A DNA stretch of 64,000 nt from Clostridium sp. AF37-5 (GTDB lineage Bacteria; Bacillota; Clostridia; Lachnospirales; Lachnospiraceae), in the NCBI RefSeq assembly GCF_003477605.1, contig NZ_QUDR01000015.1, positions 20,416-84,415 of the forward strand, given 5' to 3'. Shown here piece after piece: positions 24,862-33,184 of the stretch. A program made the position numbers and the translations under genes. The notes beneath the pieces are model-generated. The model did no database searches. It was not told the DNA's origin and was given only the letters and a program-made list of their open reading frames with translations. Position 1 is the first letter of the stretch. Every line of letters begins with the position of its first letter.

Positions 24862-26532
24862 TTATTCCTCGGATGGGGAGTCAGTCGGCTCAGTATCCGG
24901 CTGCACCTCATCACTGTTTACATGAAGCTCCGTTATTACAACGGAGTCATTTTTTATCTGGCACACAAGTTTGCGGCTGCCATCTCCCATTGTAAAGGAT
25001 TTTGTACTGCTCTTAATCTTACCGGTATCATACGATACTACCGCATCTACCCATTCACCGGTGAAAATCTTTGACGAATCCAATGCCTGAAACTCTTTTG
25101 CACTGGAAACCGTCACACCAAGTCCTTTAATACTTAATGGGAAGCGGATATAGGAAGAAAGTTTTTTCAAACTTCCGTCTGCCACCGCATACTGAATATC
25201 CTGCGCTGCCTGACGATATGCCTCTACACTTTCATTGTTGCTTGTGTTGTCAGCATTGTCGGTTGGCTCTGCGTCATTATTATCTGTATTCTTGTCGCTA
25301 TTATTTTCCGAATCCGAGCTACTATTATCTCCCTTGTCATCATGGGCAGCATCCAGGGAAATACGGATTACACTAATGAGTCCGCTGAGCATATTTTCCG
25401 TATTTTCACCGGACCAGTCTTTAATCAAAAGGGATATGGCAACCTTGCGTTTCACAAAGTAGAATAAGGATTCATCCTTCTTATTCTGATACCACGTTAT
25501 GGTTAATCCATTCACTTCAATGTCCTGCATTTTTTCAAAGCCATCGAGTACACCGGATGGACAGCCATCAACTCCGGCATATCCGACAATCCGCTGATTT
25601 TCCAACTCCGAAAGTTCATCATAATGGAAACTAAATGATTCAAAATCATCCACTACCTTGTAAATCACTTTTCTTGCCGGATCCTCAACAGTCACGCGGA
25701 ATCCGTACATATCATAAATCTTGCGGAGCACACGTCTGCGCTCCTTATCATCGGACTCGCTTTCCTTACCACTCCAGCCAACCGCATTGCTTGCGATATG
25801 CTTTTCATCCTTTTTCACCTTAGCATCGGTATCTTTGTCCGGTTTGTTTTCCTCTTTGGTTCCCGAAACAATTTTCTTTGCTTTATCGGTACTGCACGCC
25901 GTACTCATCTTCACAGCAAATGTGCAGGATTCCTTCTGCCATGTCATAGCATCACATTTTTCATCACCATACATGGTTACTTCCGAATCATCCACCGTCT
26001 CCTTCTTCAGTTCATTTTTCTCCGTAAACTGACTAATTACATCCGGTGCATTTTCTTCCTCTTTGTACTCAAAGAGAATCTTGTCTTTTTTCTTTTTATT
26101 CCGATACGTTATTTTTACGTGCTTTGCTTTTTTCTTGACTTCAACCTTTTTTACACGATATGATTTGGAAACATTACCAAGTTTATACGTGCGGCAGTCC
26201 GTCTCTTTAGCAATTGCCTCAATGGAATCTAATTCCTGCCACTCTTCTTCATCACTGCTTGCTACAATTTCACCCTGCTTTGGCTGTTTCTTTAATTTGC
26301 CTCCAAAAAATCCTTTTGATACAACGGCAGTAATGGCAACAACAAGTACCGCAACGGCAGCCGCCATTCCTTTTTGACGAGCGGAGAAACGTGGTCTTTT
26401 CTTAAATTCGTCCATCGAAATCACTTTTTCTTCCGACTCTTCACAGGCTTTTTTCACATTGGCAAGTATTCGCTTTTTATCGCTGTCACTAAGGGAAATT
26501 TTTTCCATTGCTTCTTTATATTCCTGCTGCAT
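24862..26532 (-). CDS. large membrane-anchored anti-sigma factor candidate, 556 aa
   Basis: The cytoplasmic N-terminus (MQQEYKEAMEKISLSDSDKK) is about 55 residues long and is followed by one membrane helix (GMAAAVAVLVVAITAVVS). The rest is extracytoplasmic: two beta-rich parts, an Asp/Asn/Ser-rich low-complexity linker (about residues 395-430) and a C-terminal domain of about 110 residues. It follows and overlaps the ECF sigma gene, the usual arrangement for a sigma factor and its membrane-bound inhibitor. The cytoplasmic part has no obvious zinc-binding (HxxxCxxC) motif. I chose the third clustered ATG because GGAG is then 9 nt away. The anti-sigma role is inferred from position and topology, not from a recognised domain. 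Confidence 0.65.
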   Translation of the reverse strand: MQQEYKEAMEKISLSDSDKKRILANVKKACEESEEKVISMDEFKKRPRFSARQKGMAAAVAVLVVAITAVVSKGFFGGKLKKQPKQGEIVASSDEEEWQELDSIEAIAKETDCRTYKLGNVSKSYRVKKVEVKKKAKHVKITYRNKKKKDKILFEYKEEENAPDVISQFTEKNELKKETVDDSEVTMYGDEKCDAMTWQKESCTFAVKMSTACSTDKAKKIVSGTKEENKPDKDTDAKVKKDEKHIASNAVGWSGKESESDDKERRRVLRKIYDMYGFRVTVEDPARKVIYKVVDDFESFSFHYDELSELENQRIVGYAGVDGCPSGVLDGFEKMQDIEVNGLTITWYQNKKDESLFYFVKRKVAISLLIKDWSGENTENMLSGLISVIRISLDAAHDDKGDNSSSDSENNSDKNTDNNDAEPTDNADNTSNNESVEAYRQAAQDIQYAVADGSLKKLSSYIRFPLSIKGLGVTVSSAKEFQALDSSKIFTGEWVDAVVSYDTGKIKSSTKSFTMGDGSRKLVCQIKNDSVVITELHVNSDEVQPDTEPTDSPSEE

Positions 26533-27043
26533 GACCATCATCTCCTTTCATCTGCTGAGGAAGCATCCTCGCTAGTTTCTCCCGCCCGCGTTTCAAAAGA
26601 GACCGTATCGTAGTCTCTTTCTTCTCTAATATCTCTGCAATTTCCTTAACGGAGTACTCTTCGTAATAATACAAATGGATGGCACTCCGGTACTTTTCGG
26701 GCAATTGTGATATGATTTGCAAAATATCGCTTTCTTCTTTTTGCTCCTGCTTCTCATCTGCCACATCGTACCCTTCCGGTATTGCCACCTCCCTCTGTCT
26801 GGACGCCGATTTTAACTTGTCCTTGCACAAATTCGACGCTACCTTTAGAAGCCACGCTTTTTCATGACTCTCATCTTCAAATACTCCTGCTGACTGCATA
26901 AGGCGAATCAGCACCTCCTGAACAATATCTTCCGCATCCTCCCTGCTTTTCATGTAGGAATAGGCTAACCGCAATATATCATTGCCAAATAAGTCCAGGG
27001 CTTTTTCCACCGCGTCCGATGGATTGGCTGCCACATCTATCAT
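26516..27043 (-). CDS. ECF-type RNA polymerase sigma factor
   Basis: A 175-aa sigma-70 family protein with region 2 (ILRLAYSYMKSREDAEDIVQ, then EVLIRLMQS) and region 4 (LPEKYRSAIHLYYYEEYSVK, then EIAEILEKKETTIRSLLKRG). It lacks region 3, as ECF sigma factors do. AAGGGG lies 8 nt before the ATG. Its 3' end overlaps the downstream membrane protein, which is probably its anti-sigma factor, so an envelope signal would release it. The regulon is unknown. Confidence 0.9.
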   Translation of the reverse strand: MIDVAANPSDAVEKALDLFGNDILRLAYSYMKSREDAEDIVQEVLIRLMQSAGVFEDESHEKAWLLKVASNLCKDKLKSASRQREVAIPEGYDVADEKQEQKEESDILQIISQLPEKYRSAIHLYYYEEYSVKEIAEILEKKETTIRSLLKRGREKLARMLPQQMKGDDGHAAGI

Positions 27044-27093
27044 TGTTTTTTCCCCTTTCTACCTACATAACGATTCAACATTTGAAAAAGTTG

Positions 27094-27122
27094 CAAAAAA
27101 AGAGAACTTTTTCAAAAAGTTC
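27094..27122 (-). terminator. Rho-independent terminator after trmL
   Basis: On the minus strand GAACTTTTT and AAAAAGTTC form a stem with a tiny loop, followed by seven T residues. It ends the operon that begins at about 30.8 kb. Confidence 0.75.
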
Positions 27123-27135
27123 CCTTTGCAGTTTC

Positions 27136-27642
27136 CTATACCGTGCCATCTTTCCAATGAGAATGATGAAGATGCCCCATCGGATTGAGTTCCGGAAAGC
27201 CCTGCTGCCTGAGTGCTTCGTACAAAACAATTGCAACAGAATTACCAAGATTGAGTGAACGAATCTCGCCATACATCGGAATCCGAATTGTCGTTTCCTC
27301 ATTCTCCACCAGAATCTCCTCCGGGATTCCGGCACTTTCTTTGCCAAACATAATATAGCAGTCTTCTTCAAATGAAACATCGCTGTAAATATGCTTTGCT
27401 TTTGTCGTTGCCATGTAAATTTTGGCGCCCGGATTTTTCTCTAAAAAATCCGGATAACTGTCATAAATTGTGTAATCCAATTTATCCCAGTAATCAAGTC
27501 CTGCTCTTTTGACCTGCTTTTCATTAATCTGAAAGCCCATCGGCTCAATCAGATGAAGTCTGGCACCGGCTGCCACGCAGGTTCTTCCTATATTCCCGGT
27601 ATTCGCAGGGATTTCCGGTTCCAATAATACAATATTTAACAT
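27136..27642 (-). CDS. trmL: tRNA (cytidine(34)-2'-O)-methyltransferase TrmL
   Basis: A 168-aa SPOUT-class methyltransferase. The N-terminal VLLEPEIPANTGNIGRTCVA (with the NTGNIGRTC hallmark), the central IMFGKESAGIPEEIL and the C-terminal RIPMYGEIRSLNLGNSVAI are the three SAM-binding knot motifs. It should methylate the wobble ribose of tRNA-Leu isoacceptors. I chose the ATG with AGGAAG 6 nt upstream; the upstream extension falls inside the cheX-like gene. It starts 1 bp after that gene and is the last in its operon. Confidence 0.92.
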   Translation of the reverse strand: MLNIVLLEPEIPANTGNIGRTCVAAGARLHLIEPMGFQINEKQVKRAGLDYWDKLDYTIYDSYPDFLEKNPGAKIYMATTKAKHIYSDVSFEEDCYIMFGKESAGIPEEILVENEETTIRIPMYGEIRSLNLGNSVAIVLYEALRQQGFPELNPMGHLHHSHWKDGTV

Positions 27643-27643
27643 A

Positions 27644-28120
27644 TTAATCTTCCTGTCTGAGTGCAAGGAACAAATCAATACTTCCACTGCCGTCTGCAAA
27701 TACCATCGGCACGCACAAAGTCTTAGCAAAATTATTCGTAAAACTTACTTCACCGTGAGATAATGTCGGCGGTGTAATATCAATTCCAACACCGTTTGAT
27801 GAGAATACGATTGCCGCATTTCCCATAATCATGTTTCCCAACTCACCAATTGCACTGGACGCGAAATCATCAATCGTCTTTACTTCCATCATACACATCT
27901 TAGAAGCAATCGCACATGCAGTTTCTTCTGTCATTCCAATCAGTACCTGTCCACGCATTTCCCCGGTTACGCCGATAATAATGACCCAATTATCATGGTC
28001 AAATTTTGCTTCCTTCAGTATCGGCTTTTGTATTGCAACATCGACAAAGCACATGTCCTGCAATACCTTTTTCGCCGCCATCAAAAAAGGATTGATATGT
28101 TCCGCATTTAAAGTAGCCAT
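27644..28120 (-). CDS. CheX-like chemotaxis phosphatase
   Basis: A 158-aa protein of the CheC/CheX/FliY type with the characteristic ELGNMIMGNA motif (acidic residue and asparagine that attack phospho-CheY) in the middle and GVTGEMRGQVLIGM earlier. A single such motif and this length fit CheX. It would remove phosphate from CheY-P. No other chemotaxis gene is in the window, so it probably serves a distant system. GAGGAG lies 7 nt before the ATG at MATLNAEH. Confidence 0.85.
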   Translation of the reverse strand: MATLNAEHINPFLMAAKKVLQDMCFVDVAIQKPILKEAKFDHDNWVIIIGVTGEMRGQVLIGMTEETACAIASKMCMMEVKTIDDFASSAIGELGNMIMGNAAIVFSSNGVGIDITPPTLSHGEVSFTNNFAKTLCVPMVFADGSGSIDLFLALRQED

Positions 28121-28162
28121 ATTCTCTCTCCTCTGCACAATCTTATCTCAATAATAGCATAA

Positions 28163-29320
28163 TTACGAAATAGTGTCTATAAAATTCTGAATTTTAACCA
28201 GTGCCTTCTTTAAGTCTTCAATGGAATATGCATAGGAAATTCGCAGAAAACCTTCCCCGCATGTGCCAAATGCAGACCCCGGCACTACCGCAACGTGTTC
28301 TTTTTCGAGAAGTGTTTTAGCAAACTCCTCGCTCGTCATGCCAAAACGGCTGATGTTTGGGAATACATAAAATGCGCCCATCGGCTCAAAACACGGCATG
28401 CCCATTTCACGCAGTTCTTTCACTAAAAAGCGGCGTCTTTCATCGTAACTCTCACGCATTTTCGCCACATCTTCATCGCCATTTCTCAATGCTTCAATCG
28501 CTGCATACTGACTCGTTGTCGGTGCACTCATAATAAGATATTGATGTACCTTTATCATCTGTTTTATAATTTCTTTTGGTCCGACCGCATAACCAAGACG
28601 CCACCCGGTCATCGCATAGGATTTCGAAAATCCGTTAATTACAACACTTCTTTCCTTCATCCCAGGAATTGCCGCAATCGACACATGGTTGCCCTGATAG
28701 CTTAATTCCGAATAAATTTCATCGGACAGAACAAACAAATCGTGTTCCTTAATTACATCCGCAACAATCTGTAATTCCTCGTGCGTCATAATCGCACCGG
28801 TCGGGTTGTTTGGAAATGGCAGAACAACCATCTTTGTTTTATCCGTTATCGCTGACAACAATTTCTGTTTTGTCAGTTTAAATTCATCCTTTTCTTCTAA
28901 TGCAAGTCTTACCGGCACGCCCCCTGCCATCGTAATACATGGCACATAAGACACAAAACAAGGCTCCGGAACGATAACCTCGTCCCCCGGATCAAGCATC
29001 GTGCGGAAAGCAATATCAATTGCCTCACTGCCGCCGACCGTAATAATCACCTCATCCGAATCATATGAAAGTGCGAAACGGCGTTTCAAATAAGTGCATA
29101 CTTCTTTGCGCAGAGGCAAAAGCCCTGCATTGGATGTATAAAACGTGCGCCCCTTTTCCAGCGAGTAAATACCCTCCTCGCGAATATGCCACGGTGTATC
29201 AAAATCCGGCTCTCCTACGCCAAGCGATATGACATTATCCATCGTGCTTGCCACATCAAAAAACCGGCGGATTCCGGATGGTTCCATCTCCGTTACCATT
29301 TTAGACAATGGGTTTCTCAT
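28163..29320 (-). CDS. class I/II PLP-dependent aminotransferase
   Basis: A 385-aa fold-type I aminotransferase. PLP-binding features are ISLGVGEPDFDTPWHI, FPNNPTGAIM, SDEIYSELSYQG and the lysine in VINGFSKSYAMTGWRLGYAV; a C-terminal arginine (FLRISYA) would hold the substrate carboxylate. The length and the TGWR-type motif place it with PatA/AspC-like enzymes, but the amino donor is not certain. Its ATG overlaps the stop of the Lrp gene (ATGA), so the two are coupled and the regulator may control this transaminase. Confidence 0.9.
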   Translation of the reverse strand: MRNPLSKMVTEMEPSGIRRFFDVASTMDNVISLGVGEPDFDTPWHIREEGIYSLEKGRTFYTSNAGLLPLRKEVCTYLKRRFALSYDSDEVIITVGGSEAIDIAFRTMLDPGDEVIVPEPCFVSYVPCITMAGGVPVRLALEEKDEFKLTKQKLLSAITDKTKMVVLPFPNNPTGAIMTHEELQIVADVIKEHDLFVLSDEIYSELSYQGNHVSIAAIPGMKERSVVINGFSKSYAMTGWRLGYAVGPKEIIKQMIKVHQYLIMSAPTTSQYAAIEALRNGDEDVAKMRESYDERRRFLVKELREMGMPCFEPMGAFYVFPNISRFGMTSEEFAKTLLEKEHVAVVPGSAFGTCGEGFLRISYAYSIEDLKKALVKIQNFIDTIS

Positions 29321-29817
29321 GGAGTAATCAACTGCCTTTCATCACCTCGTTCCTCTGCTACGAGAGAAAGTCCGTGTTCTTTATATTTTTTCAAAACAAA
29401 ATGTGTTGCCGTACTCATAACCGATTCCATCGGTGCCAGCTTCGTCGCGACAAACCACGCAACCTCTTTCATTGTTTTTCCAACGATAATAACGGTCAAA
29501 TCAAATCCGCTTCCACTCATCAGATATAGGCTTTCTACCTCATCAAACTGGTAAATGCGCTCCGCGACCTTATCAAATCCGCGGCCGCGCTCCGGTGCAA
29601 CCGTAACTTCAATCAGCGCTGTCACATGCTCACAGCTGGTCTTGTCCCAGTTAATCAAAGTCGGATAGCCGCAGATAATTCCCTGCTCTTCCATCGCATT
29701 CATTTCTTTTTCAATTTCTTCCGGAGATGCCGCTAACATAGCTGCTAAATCTTCCGTCGAAAGTTTTCCGTTTTTCGCAATGTTTCGTAAGATTTTTTCC
29801 TGCATTTCTTCCTGCAT
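29317..29817 (-). CDS. Lrp/AsnC-family transcriptional regulator
   Basis: About 166 aa. An N-terminal winged helix (ILRNIAKNGKLSTEDLAAML) is followed by a RAM ligand-binding domain (VTALIEVTVAPERGRGFDKV, SGSGFDLTVIIVG). I chose the ATG that leaves GGAGG 5 nt upstream; ATG codons are clustered here and one codon either way is possible. It is sandwiched between the AIR-synthase-like gene and the aminotransferase with overlapping ends. It likely senses an amino acid. Confidence 0.87.
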   Translation of the reverse strand: MQEEMQEKILRNIAKNGKLSTEDLAAMLAASPEEIEKEMNAMEEQGIICGYPTLINWDKTSCEHVTALIEVTVAPERGRGFDKVAERIYQFDEVESLYLMSGSGFDLTVIIVGKTMKEVAWFVATKLAPMESVMSTATHFVLKKYKEHGLSLVAEERGDERQLITP

Positions 29818-29837
29818 CATATCCTCCAATTCTGCGG

Positions 29838-30821
29838 TCAATCAAACGCGCGGTATAATTCATCCGCCTTAGGCGGCTCTAAAAAACGTTTTTCACCATC
29901 ATTGAAAATAACACGGTCATTTCCCTCTACTGCCTTGCCAATGACCGCCGCATGAATACCTTCTTTCGCAAGAGCATCCACAAGCTGGCTTCCGTGGTCG
30001 GTGCCAATAAGCATCGAGCCGCTGGAAATCAACTGATACGGATTCAAATTAAAAAATTCACAAATTTCAATTGTCTCCTGACGAATCGGTATTTTCTTCA
30101 AATCGACACACAGGCCCACACCGGATGCTTCTGCCATCTCCCAAAGGGCCCCAAAAATTCCACCCTCCGTCACATCGTGCATGGCTGAAACACCAACCTG
30201 CATCGCAACACGACTGTCCTTTACGACACTTAAAAGCGAAGCGAATTTTTGAGATTCATCCACAATCGAAACCGGTAGACGTTTTTTCAATTCTTTCTCA
30301 AATTCTGTCGCAATAATGGAAGTTCCCTCTAATCCAATCCATTTGGTGACAACTAAATCCTGTCCCGGTTTTAATCCTTTGGTCGTAACTAGTTTATCCT
30401 TTGCAATTCGCCCAATGCCGGTAACCGACACAAGTGTCTGGTTTACAACTGCCGACACCTCAGTGTGTCCACCTAGAATTTCCACATCATATTCTGCAGT
30501 TAATTGACTCACATCGTCCATAATCTGCTTTAATTCGCCTTCTTCACTATTTGGCGGCATAATAATTGTAAGTAAAATACCTACCAATTCCGCACCGGAA
30601 CTTGCAATGTCATTTGCCGTAATATGAAATGCAATTGTGCCAATCTCTTTTGCTGACGCCGTAATCGGATCCGTCGACAATACAAGCGCATTCTCCGTTG
30701 GTGCCAATACCGCACAGTCCTCACCGACACCGGCATGAACTAAAACTTCCGGTCTTTTCACCGTCAATTTTTTGAATACTGAACGCTTTAATACGTTTTC
30801 TGGTACTTTTCCTATTTCCAT
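29838..30821 (-). CDS. AIR synthase-related (PurM/HypE-like) protein
   Basis: A 327-aa protein with the PurM-like N-terminal fold (VHAGVGEDCAVLA, STDPITASAKEIG, ITANDIASSGAE) and C-terminal fold (MHDVTEGGIFGALWEMAEAS, SSGSMLIGT). These glycine-rich loops bind ATP in the PurM/HypE/ThiL/SelD superfamily. It lacks the C-terminal cysteine needed by HypE and the Cys/Sec of SelD, and no hyp, sel or pur genes are near, so the substrate is unknown. TAGGAG lies 7 nt before the ATG. It is the first gene of the operon ending with trmL. Confidence 0.85.
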   Translation of the reverse strand: MEIGKVPENVLKRSVFKKLTVKRPEVLVHAGVGEDCAVLAPTENALVLSTDPITASAKEIGTIAFHITANDIASSGAELVGILLTIIMPPNSEEGELKQIMDDVSQLTAEYDVEILGGHTEVSAVVNQTLVSVTGIGRIAKDKLVTTKGLKPGQDLVVTKWIGLEGTSIIATEFEKELKKRLPVSIVDESQKFASLLSVVKDSRVAMQVGVSAMHDVTEGGIFGALWEMAEASGVGLCVDLKKIPIRQETIEICEFFNLNPYQLISSGSMLIGTDHGSQLVDALAKEGIHAAVIGKAVEGNDRVIFNDGEKRFLEPPKADELYRAFD

Positions 30822-30850
30822 TGTTCTCTCCTATCCCCACAAGAAAAGCC

Positions 30851-32368
30851 CTACTGTGCCTCCGTGGTCGGTTCTGCGGCTGCCGGCACCGCTGTTTCCT
30901 GCGGTTTTACCGTTGCCTTTGGTTTCGCTGTCTTCTTTGGTTTTGCCGTTGCCTTCGGCTCTTTCGTTGCTTTCTTTGTTGTCTGTGGTTTTGCCGATGC
31001 TGCAGGTGTACCCTCTGCTGCCCCTTTGGTTACATAGCGCGGCACCGCCTGATAGGTACTGGAATTTATCTGTGTCTTTTTCGTTTTACCATTTTCCTTG
31101 ACAATCTTCCAAAGCACCGCCTTATACCCAACATGCGCCTCCTGTGTCACTTTCGTATAGGAAGCAGGTTTCGTCTTATCATATGTGATTTTATCAGCCC
31201 CCGGCTGCATCGTCTGGGTCGTCTCGGACTCAAATGTTACCTCTCTGTCATCACTTCGGGTTTCTTCCCCGTAAATATTAAAATAAATGGTTCCCGAATA
31301 CACACCGCCTTCAATATAAATCGGCACCTCCGTGTCGTTACGAAATTTGAAATCTTTGTAGTCACCGGCAATCGCCGCATCCATCGATGGTTTTACATAG
31401 CTGACTACCATCGAATGAGGGCTTCTCTCAACGACTTCCAATTCAGCCTTTAACACCGCGTTATAAAGTGTTGTTGACACCTGACATACACCGCCGCCAA
31501 TGGAATCTACCACTTCACCATTACTGTAAGATGGTGCCGCATAATATCCATTTTCCTCGGTCAATGGAGAAATCGTATCATGCACGGAAAATGTTTCTCC
31601 CGGGTAAATAACATGGTCGTTAATCAATCTTGCCGCATTGGAAAGATTTTTCGAACGGCTTACATTTCCGGCATTAAAATTCGTCTGAAAAGAACCGATT
31701 TTGTCTTTACAGCGTGACGCCAAATCTTTCGTCACCGTCGGTTCCTGAATCGTAACATCTGCTTTGACACGTATGGCATCGCCGCTTTTTGCCTGTTCCA
31801 CTGCCTTCTTAATCTGGGCCGCCGTACTGTCAACATCGATGGTAGAACCCTCTTTTGCATCGGTGTAAACAAACGTACCGTTTTCCCGTTTTACTTTGGC
31901 ATTTTTTGCTTTCGCACATTTCTTTTTGCACTTCTTATTAACAAAGGTGCGGATTTTTTTCTCTTTTGCATCATATTTCAGTTTATATACAAGTGGAGTT
32001 GTAGCAATCTCCCGGATTTTTGCATAATTGGTAAACGGATTCCCGTCCTTGCCAACCTGCATTGCTTTCGCAATCACATCACCAACTTCACAGTTGTAGC
32101 CTAACTGTTCAAGCGTTGCCGAGACCGTCTTTCCATTCACATCCACCTCCACGGTGCGCTGCAAATATTCATCCCGGTACTGCGCAACAGCTGTTCTTGC
32201 CTCATCTTCCGACATACCGCCCACATTCACGGTTTCCACGAATACACCATTGCAAATGAGACCTCGCGCCGGCTTTACCGTCTGATAAGCCGCATAAATA
32301 TACGCCACAATCAATAGCAGCATCAAAAAAATAACTAAAAAGGCAGGACCTTTTCTTGCTTTATTCAT
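30851..32368 (-). CDS. VanW-family cell-surface protein
   Basis: A 505-aa protein with an N-terminal membrane anchor (FLVIFLMLLLIVAYIYAAY). It has peptidoglycan-binding-like repeats (about 60-250), the VanW domain with LSNAARLINDHVIYPGETFS and DSIGGGVCQVSTTLYNAVL, then a G5-like segment (VTFESETTQTMQ) and a Lys/Ala/Pro/Thr-rich tail suited to cell-wall contact. VanW proteins accompany vancomycin-resistance operons in some species, but most Clostridia carry several as general envelope proteins, and no van genes are here. I chose the ATG with GAGGAG upstream, five codons inside the longest frame. Confidence 0.88.
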   Translation of the reverse strand: MNKARKGPAFLVIFLMLLLIVAYIYAAYQTVKPARGLICNGVFVETVNVGGMSEDEARTAVAQYRDEYLQRTVEVDVNGKTVSATLEQLGYNCEVGDVIAKAMQVGKDGNPFTNYAKIREIATTPLVYKLKYDAKEKKIRTFVNKKCKKKCAKAKNAKVKRENGTFVYTDAKEGSTIDVDSTAAQIKKAVEQAKSGDAIRVKADVTIQEPTVTKDLASRCKDKIGSFQTNFNAGNVSRSKNLSNAARLINDHVIYPGETFSVHDTISPLTEENGYYAAPSYSNGEVVDSIGGGVCQVSTTLYNAVLKAELEVVERSPHSMVVSYVKPSMDAAIAGDYKDFKFRNDTEVPIYIEGGVYSGTIYFNIYGEETRSDDREVTFESETTQTMQPGADKITYDKTKPASYTKVTQEAHVGYKAVLWKIVKENGKTKKTQINSSTYQAVPRYVTKGAAEGTPAASAKPQTTKKATKEPKATAKPKKTAKPKATVKPQETAVPAAAEPTTEAQ

Positions 32369-32437
32369 GTTGTCTCTCCTCACCTAAAATTTTAACAATA
32401 CTTGCGATTTTTTTTTACTTGTATTACACTGTAATCA

Positions 32438-32530
32438 TCACATGCCGGCTAATAATCCAATTAACATGGCAAATATGATGATACCGCAGATAATACCTGC
32501 AACAAGACGCTGTTTTTTACGATTTAACAT
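32438..32530 (-). CDS. small single-span membrane protein, 30 aa
   Basis: The frame MLNRKKQRLVAGIICGIIIF continues AMLIGLLAGM to a stop. It has a basic N-terminus and one hydrophobic helix, so inside-to-outside insertion is predicted. AAAGGGGG lies 6 nt before the ATG. Very short proteins of this form are common in Lachnospiraceae but are rarely annotated; function unknown. Confidence 0.6.
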   Translation of the reverse strand: MLNRKKQRLVAGIICGIIIFAMLIGLLAGM

Positions 32531-32557
32531 ATATATCCCCCTTTCTGAAAGGAACTA

Positions 32558-33184
32558 ATGATTATGAATTTTATACCTGTTTTCTTAATATGTTTTGTCA
32601 TTTTTGTGCTTTGGATGTTCTATGAACAGCGCAAAAGCCAAAACAAAGATAAAGAAGCTTCGGACGCATTCTGGGAACGGGAGCGCATGGCTAACCAGAC
32701 AAGGAAAAAAGATATTTCCCATCTTCCCATTCTCCATGTGGAAGAATCGGAACTTCCTGTGTTTACCACAGAAAATGAGTCCGTACTATATTATATCGAC
32801 CATATCCGGAAAATAATCAAGAGTCCTATGCTCGATTTATCCGAATATTCGAATACAGATTTAAAATTAGCATATGGCGTAGGAAATTTCAAGGTTTTAT
32901 GCGAATATGATGAAAATTTTAATCATTTTCTCCTCGCATTGACCAATCTGGCACGTGCCTGCACCGAAGCCGATCTTTATTCGGAGGCGGAGCAGACGTT
33001 TTTGCTTGCCTTCCACTACGGCTCACAAAAAATGACCGATTACACCAGTCTTGCCGACATATATCTGCATTTGGAAGAACCGGAAAAAATCAGTGCACTC
33101 ATCCGCAATGTCGAGGATGGCTCCCTGCCACATAAAGAGGCACTGATTCAGGCATTGGAGCAGAAACTCATGGCGTACCGGTAA
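32558..33184 (+). CDS. membrane-anchored protein with TPR-like C-terminus, 208 aa
   Basis: An N-terminal helix (FIPVFLICFVIFVLWMFYE) anchors the protein; a charged linker and a helical repeat region (LLALTNLARACTEADLYSEA, FLLAFHYGSQKMTDYTSLAD, IYLHLEEPEKISALI) follow, resembling two to three TPR units. It is likely a scaffold on the cytoplasmic face, but no partner is evident. AAAGGA precedes the ATG; a second ATG two codons later is also possible. Its 3' end overlaps the convergent radical SAM gene by 17 bp. Confidence 0.65.
   Translation: MIMNFIPVFLICFVIFVLWMFYEQRKSQNKDKEASDAFWERERMANQTRKKDISHLPILHVEESELPVFTTENESVLYYIDHIRKIIKSPMLDLSEYSNTDLKLAYGVGNFKVLCEYDENFNHFLLALTNLARACTEADLYSEAEQTFLLAFHYGSQKMTDYTSLADIYLHLEEPEKISALIRNVEDGSLPHKEALIQALEQKLMAYR

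Noticed and set aside
29838..30821. Selenophosphate synthetase or HypE as a firm call for the AIR-synthase-like gene
   Set aside because: The catalytic Cys/Sec of SelD and the C-terminal Cys of HypE are not present and no sel or hyp genes are in view.
30851..32368. Vancomycin-resistance locus
   Set aside because: Only a VanW-domain protein is present; no ligase, dehydrogenase or dipeptidase genes are nearby, and VanW proteins are ordinary in Clostridia.
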